A stretch of 64,000 nucleotides of DNA from Pelobates cultripes (taxonomy: Eukaryota; Chordata; Amphibia; Anura; Pelobatidae). A model generated the notes under the pieces. It did no database searches. It saw nothing but the letters and a program-made list of their open reading frames with translations, and had not been told where the DNA came from. The stretch is from assembly GCA_933207985.1 (NCBI GenBank), contig OW240912.1, positions 247,544,372 to 247,608,371 of the forward strand. The letters are read 5' to 3'. The position numbers and the translations under genes are program-made. Positions 1 to 9,028 of the stretch are shown one piece after another (positions within the stretch are counted from its first letter, which is position 1; each line of letters starts with the position of its first letter).

Positions 1-1022
1 AGCCATATAAATACAATAACATCATGATTGGTGCAAGAGGAGGGAAATATAGTTAAACAGTGCTGATAGTAAATAAAGGGTCCGGGCTCCATAATGGATG
101 ATTACCAGGCTCTAATAGGCATATCTAGATACAGGAAACATTTCAGTTACGCAATGTGGCCTTTGTCAAGTCTAAATACTCATGCTAAATGTACGCTTAA
201 TATAGAAAAAGAAATTAAGGGAACTATGGTTTCTGTAACCTTCCATTTGGTTCATTGTTCATGACATAGTATTCACATTGCTTCATAATCTCTTGTCATG
301 AGTCATTTGATCAGTTGCAGAAAAATATGACGACTCTGGTCATCTGATTTCTGATCAGAACATTTTCAAGAGGATCCATTACTAAGACTTTCTGAAAAGC
401 TTGAACACTCTACAATTGGATATTACCTACTAAGTGGATAGTTAACTGTAATAAAATATCAACCATAGAATGTCAAATAATCCCAGTCACTTAGGGACCC
501 TCTATTTACCAGCTGTAACTCAGGCTCAGAACTCCAAGCACTTTACCCATTTTGTTAATGTCTGGTTATGGTTAAGACTTTAGTTGGTAGTTAATTTCTC
601 CATACTTTATAGGGGTATAGTGTATCTTCTTGACCTCTTAATTTAACACATGTTCGGTTAAACTGATTTGTGTAACCTGCTCCTCCTTCCCCCATTGTTC
701 CATGGCTCATAACCATGTACCTATGAGTCTCCTCATACTGCTCTTTTGCACCAGGCACTTTATATGTGTATGATTGCCAAAGGAACATATTTTGCTTAGC
801 TGGCAGGTATTAGATTGTGTTTTCTCCATCTCAATTCACCTTGTTAAGATTTTGCTACTTATACATTTTCTCCCTACTGCTCAAGTGGTTCTCACGATTT
901 TCTCATTAAATGCTTAGGGCCTAAAGCAATCTCATGAAAAAGAGGATTCTCCAAAAACAAGCTAAAGTCCATGGGGCCTTTTCAAATGGGATCCCTGATC
1001 CTGTTTTATTTACCCGCAGTAC
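1..1022. other. Stretch without recognised gene
   Basis: AT-rich sequence with no reading frame resembling a known protein and no clear terminal repeat. The short minus-strand frame at 591-788 has no recognisable motif. The stretch ends where ACATAGTT-type repeats mark the 3' end of the CR1 relic that follows. It could hold very old repeats that cannot be seen by eye. Confidence 0.5.
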
Positions 1023-1615
1023 ACAGTTACATAGTTACATAGCTAAAAAGAGATATGCATCCACATGTTCAGCCTTTCTCACATCTGTTTGCTGTTGATC
1101 CAAAAGAAGGCAAAAAAAACCTAGTTTCCAATTTTGCAACAAACTAGGACAAAATTTCTTCTTGACCCCAAAATGGCAGCCAGATATCTCTTTGGATAAA
1201 GAAGCTATTACCACACTAACTATAAAATGGCATCCCTGAATATTATGTTTTTGCAAGTTTTCATCCAATGCTGTTTAAACATCTACATAGACTCTGATAA
1301 AACCACCTCTTACGGCAGATAATTACACATCTTTATTGTTCTTACTGTAGTAAAAAAACACTTTCCTTAGCATTAGATTAAATATTCTTTCATCCAGTCT
1401 AAATGCTTGACCTTCTTTCCTATGTATAGTCCTGTTTATGAATAAATTAACAGACAATGGTTTGTATTGGCCCTAAATATATTTGTATAATGCTGTCATA
1501 TTCCCTCTGAGTCGCTTGAGAAATATTGCCCCTATTTATACATGACAATATCTTAATGGCCTTAGCAACTGCTGATTGACATTGCACATTCCCTTCCAGA
1601 TATACAGGCAGCTAC
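1023..1615 (-). pseudogene. CR1-type LINE relic, copy A: C-terminal coding remnant and 3' end
   Basis: This minus-strand segment is colinear with the second CR1 copy at 30404-31140. Shared stretches include ACATAGTT-type repeats at the 3' end, 'gttgatccaaaagaaggcaa' and 'actgctgattgacattgcac'. It is the 3' portion of copy A; the rest lies at 2737-3046 and 3593-3949 beyond an LTR and a MITE. No open frame survives. Homology to copy B fades near 1600, where the LTR begins. Assignment to CR1 rests on the reverse transcriptase motifs of the other pieces. Confidence 0.7.
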
Positions 1616-2736
1616 TGCAGAACACCAATCTCCCGACTGGAAACACATGAATGCTTCAAACTCCCGAACTGGAACCATACGAATACGGCAAACAGGCGAA
1701 CAGGAAAAACCATACGAACAGTTTACACTCCTGGCAATCGGTCTGAAGCAGCATACAGTAAATCCCCCCAAGAACGAGATAAGGCTCCGTGTTGGGGGTC
1801 AGGCAGTGGTCTGGTTTAATGAGGGCTACCTGCCCGGTATTTATGCAGGTCTCCCACCTGGTGGACCCTTCCCTAGGGGACCAGATGGAAGACTGTGACC
1901 AAAAGGATACAGTAGCCAGTCACATAAATACACAGTCAAACACTCCCACAATGACATCACAATCCCTCCTCTCTATCCTGGAGATAATTGGGAAGTAATC
2001 CAATTATCTCCAAGGACAGAGGCAAAACTCCATTAAGCACATGGCAGTAAAAAGACAGTAAAATACATAAAAATACATAATATAAAAACTACTGAACGAA
2101 ATATGCATGTTCATCCTATCCCCAGATAGCTTACATCTGAGCGCACATTATTACCGAATGGCTCTCAGATCATATACATACAGTTAAATCGCCATGGAGC
2201 CAAAATCTTTCCCATAGTCTTTCATTACACGAATAGGCTCCATGGCATGGCTATCTGGGGTAATGCTGTTCATACGGTTAAACTACCGAATGAACAGGCA
2301 TTTGGTTAAATGACCGAATGCAGAAGCAAGGAGGCTGACGGCTCAGCGGTGTTTGCGCAAATAAGTGTCCGTTTCCAGTTCCATAGTTTGGGCGCTGAAC
2401 ACCACTGGCCGTTCGGGACTTTAAAATGGCCGTCGCCACGTGTGAACTACACAAACAGCAACCTCCCAGCATTCACCAAGCAAGCTGCAGTTAACCGCAG
2501 CTTCTGGGAGGTCAATTGATGGCACACTCTAGTTCCCAGGTGGTCGATCGTTCGGTGGTTCGGTGGTTCGGTGGTTTGTTCGGTACATTCAATCTACCGA
2601 ACGCTCAAGCAGAAGGGCACGAACAAGCCCTTCTGCAGGGGAAAATCAAGCATTTTTAAATGGGTCCATAGTCTAAAAGGAGCAGGCGAGCAACCAGGCT
2701 TCTCCAATGCCCAGTGGCGAGGTTGGTTTCGCCACA
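1616..2736 (-). mobile_element. Solo LTR of an LTR retrotransposon (probably Ty3/gypsy)
   Basis: On the minus strand the unit starts TGTGGCGAAACC (2736) and ends about CTGCA (1616), so it has TG...CA ends. It splits a CR1 relic whose two sides are colinear with the copy at 30.4-32.3 kb. Within it, on the minus strand, are a CATAAATA box near 1845-1838 and an ATTAAA near 1820, as expected for an LTR promoter and poly(A) signal. No internal gag/pol sequence is present, so it is probably a solo LTR of about 1.12 kb. The flanks (gtact versus gtagc) are a poor match for a 5-bp duplication, and some CR1 sequence is missing at the junction, so the lower boundary is uncertain. It differs from the gypsy LTR at 62.3 kb. 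Confidence 0.62.
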
Positions 2737-3046
2737 AGTACCATTTAGGGTGTAAGTTGCTTGTATATTCTTTACTCCAAATTGAATATCTTTGCACTTT
2801 TCTGCATAACATGTTATCTGCCATTTGAGTGCCCAATCCCCCAATCTGTCTAAATCCATCTGCAGTAAAACAATCTCCTGCTCATATTGTACTATATTAC
2901 AGAGTTTTGTGCCATTTGCAAACACTGAAACATTAGTTTTAATGCCTATTTTAAGATCATTTAAAAGTATCTTGGATTGAAGCGGTCCCAGAACAGAACC
3001 CTGAGGGACACCACTTACCACTGTTGTCCAGCTTGAAAATACACTA
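2737..3046 (-). pseudogene. CR1-type reverse transcriptase fragment (copy A, middle)
   Basis: The minus-strand translation carries the CR1/L2 reverse transcriptase motif block SGVPQGSVLGP, then NDL, then FANGTKLCN where active enzymes have FADDTKL. It continues with the usual LQMDLDRLGDWALKW and CAEKCK-like stretch. The catalytic aspartate pair is therefore destroyed (DD to NG). Homologous nucleotides occur at 31212-31425. The frame is cut upstream by the MITE at 3047 and downstream by the LTR at 2736. Clearly a dead retrotransposon fragment. Confidence 0.82.
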
Positions 3047-3592
3047 TTAAAGGGATACATTAGTGCCAGGAATACAAAGCTGTATTCCTGGCACTACCGA
3101 TCCCTCTGCCTCCCCCTCCTTCGTGCCCCCCCTCCTGGATAAATAAAGGGTTAAAAACCCTTTATTTACTTACTTTACCCCAGCGTGATGTCCCTCTGCG
3201 CTGGCTCGTAGCTCTGCACCCACCTATGTCCCACGATGAGCGGGGTCTAATGCGCATCCATGGCAAATGCTGCGTGTGCATTAGACCTCCCCATAGGAAA
3301 ACATTGAATCAATGCTTTCCTGTGGGGAAAAATATAACGCTGGAGGTCCTCATACAGAGTGTGAGGAAGTCCTGTGTCAGATAACAGACCAAAAGTCCGT
3401 TACGATCCCTGAAGAGCCCCCGGTGACTGTCTGGTAGACAGCCACTAAGAGCAGACTTAGTGCTGCATTGTAAACATTGCAGTTCTCTGGAACTGTAATG
3501 TTTAACATTGCAGCACTAGGTGCAAAAGGGACACATCACCCAGACCACCCCAATAATCTGAAGTGGCCTGGGTGCTTACAGTGTCCCTTTAA
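3047..3592. mobile_element. T2-type MITE inserted in CR1 (TTAA target)
   Basis: The element begins TTAAAGGGATACATTAGTGC and ends GTGTCCCTTTAA, with TTAA at 3047-3050 and 3589-3592. The CR1 sequence on either side, with one TTAA removed, reads attaatgacaactctct, which is the uninterrupted arrangement at 31428-31444 in the second CR1 copy. This empty site supports a precise 546-bp insertion with TTAA duplication. It has no coding capacity. Internal stretches (a subterminal hairpin around 3066-3096 and a central 'ttcctgtgggga' motif) recur in the elements at 10308 and 17101. T2-type elements are thought to be moved by a TTAA-specific transposase in trans; which one is not visible here. Confidence 0.85.
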
Positions 3593-3949
3593 TGACAACT
3601 CTCTACTCTATCTTTATGCCAAAGTTCAACCCCAAAAAATAATTTTCATCCAGACCAATTATCCTATTGTGAGGAACCATATCAAATGCCATGCACAATC
3701 CAAGTAGATCACATCCAGTGCAACATCCTGCCCTCTACTTCCACCTACTTCTTCGTAGAATGCAATTAAGTTAGTTTGACATGGCCTATGTTTCATACAA
3801 CCATGCTGATTATTGCTCATAACAATGTTCTTCCCAATGAATTCCTGAGGGTAGATTTTTAATAGTTCAGTGCTGCATGAATACCTCTCTTTAAACTCTA
3901 GTAAATATGTCATATATGTTGTTAAACAGTCATACTTTTCCTCTCTCAT
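3593..3949 (-). pseudogene. CR1-type reverse transcriptase fragment (copy A, 5' part)
   Basis: The minus-strand frame contains the block NQHGCMKHRPCQTNLIAFYE, equivalent to the CR1 reverse transcriptase palm block SQHGF.KGRSCLTNL, followed by VIYLDCAWHL where the usual text is VYLDFSKAFD, so the first catalytic aspartate region is partly preserved. It is the upstream continuation of 2737-3046 once the MITE is removed. The 5' end stops near 3950 where an L2-like LINE on the opposite strand begins. Confidence 0.8.
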
Positions 3950-4795
3950 TAGTTAATCCCAGGGATCTCTTTGATACCTTTAACACTCTTCTTCACCCTG
4001 CTGTGGCCAACGACCAAACTAACCTTACAGCTGATGGCTTTTTGTGCTACTTTACCAACAAGATTGAACAGTTAAGGAAATAATTCTCCCCACCTTTCCA
4101 CTCTCTCTCGCACCTAGATCATGCCTTTCCTACCCTTCAGACTTTCTTACCAGCTACTGAACAAGAGATGGCTGTGCTTCTCCTTTCCTCTTGCCCCACC
4201 ACTTACCCGCTTGATCCTATCCCATCTCACCTTATCACATCTCTCTCCCCTTACCTTGTGCCTTCCTTAACACATATCTTCAACTGCTTTCTTTCTTCTG
4301 GAATTGTCCCTGCTGCCTTTAAACAGCAGGGACCCATCTTAAAACCCATCTTTAAAAAAGCCATCTCTTGACCCTTCTGACTATTGTCCACATTTTTCCT
4401 CAAAGCTTCTGGAAAGACTTGTCTTAACCCGTCAGGCTTGCTTCCTCTACTCCAAATCTCTCCTTGACCCTCTTCAGTCTAGTTTCCGCCTCTTCACTCT
4501 ACTGTTGACTGCTCTCTGCTGCTCGCACCCATACCGCTAACTAATGCTTGCAAGACTTCTTATGGGTGGCTCCTTTCCTTTGGAACAGCCTGCCTACCAC
4601 CATCAGACTCTCTCCTAGTCTTAAATCATTTAAAAAGTGACTCAAAACCTATCTCTTCAGGAAAGCTTAAGCCTCCCAGAGTAACCTCTATTTCACATAC
4701 CTCTCTTTTGCTCTATCCTAAAGGGCAGCATTCTACTATCTCCTCCAGTTCTGCTTCACCTTGTTTGATTGCTATCCCCTGTCCTATTGTGTTTT
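3950..4795 (+). pseudogene. L2-like LINE relic (reverse transcriptase region to C-terminus)
   Basis: The plus-strand translation around 4150-4370 gives the L2/Rex-type stretch LLLSSCPTTYPLDPIPSHL, then LTHIFN and GIVPAAFKQQ, which in intact elements precedes NYRPISNLP. Stops follow. From 4520 the text matches the conserved C-terminal block (a LWNSLP-like region, then LSPSLKSFKK, TYLFRKA), also seen at 48121-48640 and 42880-43000. The body between is internally deleted. The shared 3' end ('cctgtcctattgtgttttt') is cut at about 4795 and resumes at about 5245. Non-functional. Confidence 0.75.
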
Positions 4796-5244
4796 TGTCA
4801 AGGTCTATCTCCCTAACACAAAAAAACTAAAAGGCTCTTACCGATACACAGACCAAGACGTATTATTGGGCCTTAGAGTGGTCAGACTTAACGTATATAT
4901 GAGTACAGCTAGAAGTATAGAATAGTTAGACAGGCTGAGGTCAGGATTGGAGACAGAAGGATAAACGTAGAACAAAGCCAAGGGTTGAGAATACCAGAAG
5001 AATGGATAAACGATGAGCAAAGCAGAAGTAAGATACCAGACAAGTCTAAACTAAAGAAGCGGGCTACAAAGACTACGACAAGGCAAAGAAGTGATGTAAA
5101 AAGGAGGTACAAATAGAGCTAAGTATGAACTGATAGGCTAGGGAACCAATTAGGGTTATAAGTGATATAAATGGAGTGCTAGCCCAGATGTAAAATAAGT
5201 TAATTTCCCTTTAAGGGGCCAAAGACAACGAAGGCGAATGCACT
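4796..5244 (-). mobile_element. Possible LTR fragment inserted in the L2 3' end
   Basis: This segment interrupts the L2-like 3' end: the flanks are colinear with the uninterrupted copy at 43085-43255. On the minus strand it is rich in CT/TTCTG clusters, like the U5-type stretch of the gypsy LTR at 62.5-62.75 kb. I see no TG...CA pair with a matching 5-bp duplication, so the class is a guess. Confidence 0.35.
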
Positions 5245-5308
5245 TGTAAAATGGTGCGGAATATGTTGGCGCTACATAAATGCTAAAAAAATAAATAATA
5301 ATAATGTA
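5245..5308 (+). repeat. 3' tail of the L2-like LINE with A/T-rich microsatellite
   Basis: 'tgttggcgctacataaatg' followed by ATAATAATAA matches the 3' ends at 43226-43261 (plus) and 48121-48150 (minus). LINEs of the L2/CR1 group end in short microsatellites rather than poly(A), which fits. Confidence 0.72.
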
Positions 5309-5742
5309 TGGTCCACACTATAATCATGTTGCTTTTTTAGACTTTTTTGTTTATGAAACTTCATGCCTGGAAACTACAGAAAAAGTTTGGAGGCTTTGGG
5401 TGCAAGTAAAGAGGGGTGACGCTGCCAGAGCCAGATACCCATAAGCTCCAGCACTAATCGGGCATCCCCCACTCGTCAATAGATCTCACTGCATGGCTAT
5501 TCTGAAATCACTCTCTAGGGGTCTGTGGTTCCTTGTGCTTCCAGTGTTCTGTGAGACAATCAGAGCTCAGGTGCAGAGTTTTCTAAACTTCCTTAGAGAG
5601 TGCTGGACCTGAAAGCTTGCGGCTGCTCCAACAGCCTACTGGACCAACCGGAATTCACCAGACCACCAGGGGATGCATTATTGCCCCCTTCCTACCCTGG
5701 CAAGCATGAGGAGCACACATTTTATATATGTATGTATACATA
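5309..5742. other. Unclassified stretch before the Tc1-like element
   Basis: No recognisable coding sequence. The end is AT-rich (tatatatgtatgtatacata), a plausible TA-rich target for the Tc1-like insertion at 5745. It may be part of an unclassified repeat. Confidence 0.45.
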
Positions 5743-5744
5743 TA

Positions 5745-5946
5745 CAGGGAGTGCAGAATTATTAGGCAAATTAGTATTTTGACCACATCATCCTCTTTAT
5801 GCATGTTGTCTTACTCCAAGCTGTATAGGCTCGAAAGCCTACTACCAATTAAGCATATTAGGTGATGTGCATCTCTGTAATGAGAAGGGGTGTGGTCTAA
5901 TGACATCAACACCCTATATCAGGTGTGCATAATTATTAGGCAACTT
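5745..5946. repeat. Left terminal region with two transposase-site-like repeats
   Basis: Outer copy at 5745-5772 and inner copy at 5924-5946, both holding AATTATTAGGCAA in the same orientation. The inner copy ends 16 bp before the transposase ATG. In IR/DR Tc1 elements such doubled sites bind the transposase paired domain; that role is inferred here from layout. Confidence 0.85.
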
Positions 5947-5962
5947 CCTTTCCTTTGGCAAA

Positions 5963-6982
5963 ATGGGTCAAAAGAAGGACTTGACAGGCTCAGAAAAGTC
6001 AAAAATAGTGAGATATCTTGCAGAGGGATGCAGCACTCTTAAAATTGCAAAGCTTCTGAAGCGTGATCATCGAACAATCAAGCGTTTCATTCAAAATAGT
6101 CAACAGGGTCGCAAGAAGCGTGTGGAAAAACCAAGGCGCAAAATAACTGCCCATGAACTGAGAAAAGTCAAGCGTGCAGCTGCCACGATGCCACTTGCCA
6201 CCAGTTTGGCCATATTTCAGAGCTGCAACATCACTGGAGTGCCCAAAAGCACAAGGTGTGCAATACTCAGAGACATGGCCAAGGTAAGAAAGGCTGAAAG
6301 ACGACCACCACTGAACAAGACACACAAGCTGAAACGTCAAGACTGGGCCAAGAAATATCTCAAGACTGATTTTTCTAAGGTTTTATGGACTGATGAAATG
6401 AGAGTGAGTCTTGATGGGCCAGATGGATGGGCCCGTGGCTGGATTGGTAAAGGGCAGAGAGCTCCAGTCCGACTCAGACGCCAGCAAGGTGGAGGTGGAG
6501 TACTGGTTTGGGCTGGTATCATCAAAGATGAGCTTGTGGGGCCTTTTCGGGTTGAGGATGGAGTCAAGCTCAACTCCCAGTCCTACTGCCAGTTCCTGGA
6601 AGACACCTTCTTCAAGCAGTGGTACAGGAAGAAGTCTGCATCCTTCAAGAAAAACATGATTTTCATGCAGGACAATGCTCCATCACACGCGTCCAAGTAC
6701 TCCACAGCGTGGCTGGCAAGAAAGGGTATAAAAGAAGGAAATCTAATGACATGGCCTCCTTGTTCACCTGATCTGAACCCCATTGAGAACCTGTGGTCCA
6801 TCATCAAATGTGAGATTTACAAGGAGGGAAAACAGTACACCTCTCTGAACAGTGTCTGGGAGGCTGTGGTTGCTGCTGCACGCAATGTTGATGGTGAACA
6901 GATCAAAACACTGACAGAATCCATGGATGGCAGGCTTTTGAGTGTCCTATTGGTCACTAATTTGTTTTTGTTTTGTTTTTGA
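5963..6982 (+). CDS. Tc1-like DD37E transposase (339 aa)
   Basis: This encodes a cut-and-paste transposase that would bind the terminal repeats and insert at TA. Residues 1-45 form a helix-turn-helix (EKSKIVRYLAEGCSTLKIAK, then HRTIKRFI). Residues 46-60 are a basic GRKKRVEKPRRK linker, probably a nuclear signal or minor-groove contact, followed by a second helical DNA-binding region to about 110. The catalytic DDE residues are D144 (LWTDE), D237 (MQDNAPSHA) and E275 (SPDLNPIEN), with 37 residues between the last two. The glycine-rich stretch GGGGVLVWAG lies at 176-185. The length of 339 is normal for the family. The ATG at 5963 is the first after the inner repeat. The last dozen residues (VLLVTNLFLFCF) are hydrophobic, unlike the usual polar or basic tail, so a small 3' deletion with frame change is likely. 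Whether it is active is unknown. Confidence 0.93.
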   Translation: MGQKKDLTGSEKSKIVRYLAEGCSTLKIAKLLKRDHRTIKRFIQNSQQGRKKRVEKPRRKITAHELRKVKRAAATMPLATSLAIFQSCNITGVPKSTRCAILRDMAKVRKAERRPPLNKTHKLKRQDWAKKYLKTDFSKVLWTDEMRVSLDGPDGWARGWIGKGQRAPVRLRRQQGGGGVLVWAGIIKDELVGPFRVEDGVKLNSQSYCQFLEDTFFKQWYRKKSASFKKNMIFMQDNAPSHASKYSTAWLARKGIKEGNLMTWPPCSPDLNPIENLWSIIKCEIYKEGKQYTSLNSVWEAVVAAARNVDGEQIKTLTESMDGRLLSVLLVTNLFLFCF

Positions 6983-7038
6983 ATGTCAGAAATGTATATT
7001 TGTGAATGTTGAGATGTTATATTGGTTTCACTGGTAAT

Positions 7039-7242
7039 AATAAATAATTGAAATGGGTATATATTTGTTTTTTGTTAAGTTGCCTAATAATTATGCACAG
7101 TAATAGTCACCTGCACACACAGATATCCCCCTAACATAGCTAAAACTAAAAACAAACTAAAAACTACTTCCAAAAATATTCAGCTTTGATATTAATGAGT
7201 TTTTTGGGTTCATTGAGAACATGGTTGTTGTTCAATAATAAA
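7039..7242 (+). promoter_or_regulatory. Candidate poly(A) signals of the Tc1-like element
   Basis: AATAAA occurs at 7039-7044, 57 bases past the transposase stop, and again at 7237-7242 close to the right end. Either could end the transposase transcript. Only the hexamers are seen; usage is inference, and AT-rich DNA yields such hexamers by chance. Confidence 0.4.
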
Positions 7243-7288
7243 ATTAATCCTCAAAAATACAACTTGCCTAATAATTCTGCACTCCCTG
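7077..7288. repeat. Right terminal region with two transposase-site-like repeats
   Basis: Inner copy at 7077-7099 is the exact reverse complement of 5924-5946; outer copy at 7261-7288 mirrors 5745-5772 with one mismatch. The two copies are in the same orientation relative to each other. Confidence 0.85.
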
Positions 7289-7290
7289 TA

Positions 7291-8603
7291 TATACAAAAA
7301 TAAGCTTGGCACTGCACAAACTAATGGCAAAATAATTAACTTGCCTGGGTGCAAACCCATGTTGAGAATATAAAAAAAACTAAACAAATGGTGTTCTCCA
7401 AGGTCTTCTAATCCAGTACTTAGCGTTTACTAAGGATTAAAGCAAAACAATGTAATCTGTGCAAAAAAATCAGTTGAAATTTTGACCCATTCGGGTCTTT
7501 ATCAAGATCCTCAGCCCGCAGATTGAAACACCTGAAAGTGTCCGACCCCAAGTGACACCAGGAAGTGTTTGTGAGTGAACATGGTTGCTAAGCAACCCAA
7601 CATGCTCCCCAACGAGTGTGCTGGCATAGTTGCCAGGTGAAGGAAAACAATTAAATAAAATCATGCAGTCCATGTATCGGAACCAGTCATGGAGGAAAAC
7701 AATAATAAACTAATCAGGATATAAAGCAAGGGCAGACAAATATAATGTCATCATAGGTTCAAATGAAAACCGTTTCAAAGTCAGAAAATCTATACTAAAT
7801 AAAATGCTGCACAGTGGTGTATTTTGTGTTATTTTTATATTTAGCAACAAATATGACAAATATTATAACTAAATAGTTACATAGTTCTGAGTCTGCTTGC
7901 TTATCTAAATACCTTGAAAAATAAGAACCACTCTGGACACCATGGCCACTTTATCTCAATGAACTGGTTATGGTACCTGGAATCCATTATTGACACTACT
8001 CCCTAATTTCGACAGGCACATGGGGACACTACTTGTTAAACCATCCAAATATAATTTAACCCTGGAAGGTATGATAGTGCCAAGGAACTGCAGGCTCTAT
8101 CAACACTTCATTGAGTTGATGTGTTTACATTTCCCAGAGTGTTCATTTAATAGTTTTAAACGTTAACAAGAGTAATAGAAGACCAGATGAAGTTTCATTC
8201 TTCATCGTTCTTATTCCTATTATCATTTAGAACTAATTTGTCAAATCCCAGCCAACTCTACAACTCTTATAACTCTCGTCTCATCTACTGTATCCAATAA
8301 TTTTGGGAGCTGTGGTTTATCAATATCTGGTGACCTAAATTTGGCAACACTGGTTTAGAACTCTGCAAATTAGTAAAATAGTTTTTATCATTCAAATACA
8401 CCAGAAAATGCACTTTTAAGAAATTTGCATAATTCAGTGAAGGAAGAGGATTTAAAAATCAGCACATTTTTGTAAAGTAATATGAAAAGCATAAAATGAT
8501 TTGATTGAATTCATAGGTATGTGCAGCACATCTCAGTAGATTATGCTCCTAGGAGTTCTTTCTCTATGTTATTTTAAAATGTAATAAAAGGTGAATGTTT
8601 ATC
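7291..8603. other. Unclassified intergenic stretch
   Basis: No gene seen. The part at 7330-7690 ('tcgggtctttatcaagatcc', 'ggttgctaagcaaccca') looks like an interspersed repeat, but I cannot assign it. A short ATAGTTACATAG motif at 7873-7884 resembles the CR1 3' repeat. The rest is AT-rich without structure I can name. Confidence 0.45.
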
Positions 8604-9028
8604 AAAAGGAACATTCCATACACCATAAACACTACTCACTGCAGTGGTTTTGGTGCCCGGACTACCCTGGTGTCCCCGCAGTGTAATTTGTCATACTGTT
8701 TTAGAACAGCTTAACAACCTAACTGGGCCCCACTGGTTACCTGCAACTTTGTCGAAGGTGCCTGGGACATCCATAAAAATTGTCAAATTGTTCTAAAACA
8801 GTGGTTCTCAAACCAGTCCTCAAGACCCACTAACAGTCCAGGTTTTGTTAGTATCCCCATTGGAATAAAACAGGGAAATACATAAATCCTGGACTGTTGG
8901 TGGGCCATGAGGACTGGTTTGAGAACCACTGTTCTAAAAGTTATACTGAAAGGATTCCAGATCACTCCCGGCACCATAAATATGGTAGCAGGCTGCAGAG
9001 GTTGTGGTGCTTAGTGTGTTCCTTTCAA
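8604..9028. mobile_element. T2-like MITE carrying a hAT MITE
   Basis: The ends are inverted: tcaaaaggaacattccatac at the left, and at the right 'gtgttcctttcaa', whose reverse complement is TTGAAAGGAACAC. The TTAA target is degraded on both sides. The middle is interrupted by the 133-bp hAT MITE at 8799-8931. Assignment to the T2-like group rests on the AAAGGAACAC ends, so it is only moderately secure. Confidence 0.5.
8799..8931. mobile_element. hAT MITE, 133 bp, with exact 8-bp target duplication
   Basis: The ends CAGTGGTTCTCAAACCAGTC and its reverse complement are near perfect over about 30 bp. The target duplication TTCTAAAA is exact at 8791-8798 and 8932-8939. The CAGTGGTTCTCAA end is a known hAT (Charlie/MER5-like) terminus. 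There is no coding sequence, so mobilisation would need a transposase in trans. The intact ends suggest a young insertion in an older T2-like element. Confidence 0.92.

Larger units (their letters stand above)
5745..7288 (+). mobile_element. Complete Tc1/mariner element, DD37E type (TRT-like)
   Basis: A 1544-bp transposon flanked by TA at 5743-5744 and 7289-7290. The outer ends (5745-5772 and 7261-7288) are inverted copies over 28 bp with one mismatch, starting CAGGGAGTGCAG. An inner 23-bp sequence at 5924-5946 is repeated exactly, inverted, at 7077-7099. It shares the core AATTATTAGGCAA with the outer repeat, so each end has two direct copies about 170-190 bp apart, as in IR/DR-type Tc1 elements. 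One open reading frame fills the middle. The DD37E spacing, rather than DD34E, places it near the TRT group known from vertebrates. Intact ends and frame suggest a fairly recent insertion. Confidence 0.93.

Noticed and set aside
5999..6807. Minus-strand and alternate-frame ORFs over the Tc1-like transposase
   Set aside because: Shadows of the true plus-strand transposase gene.
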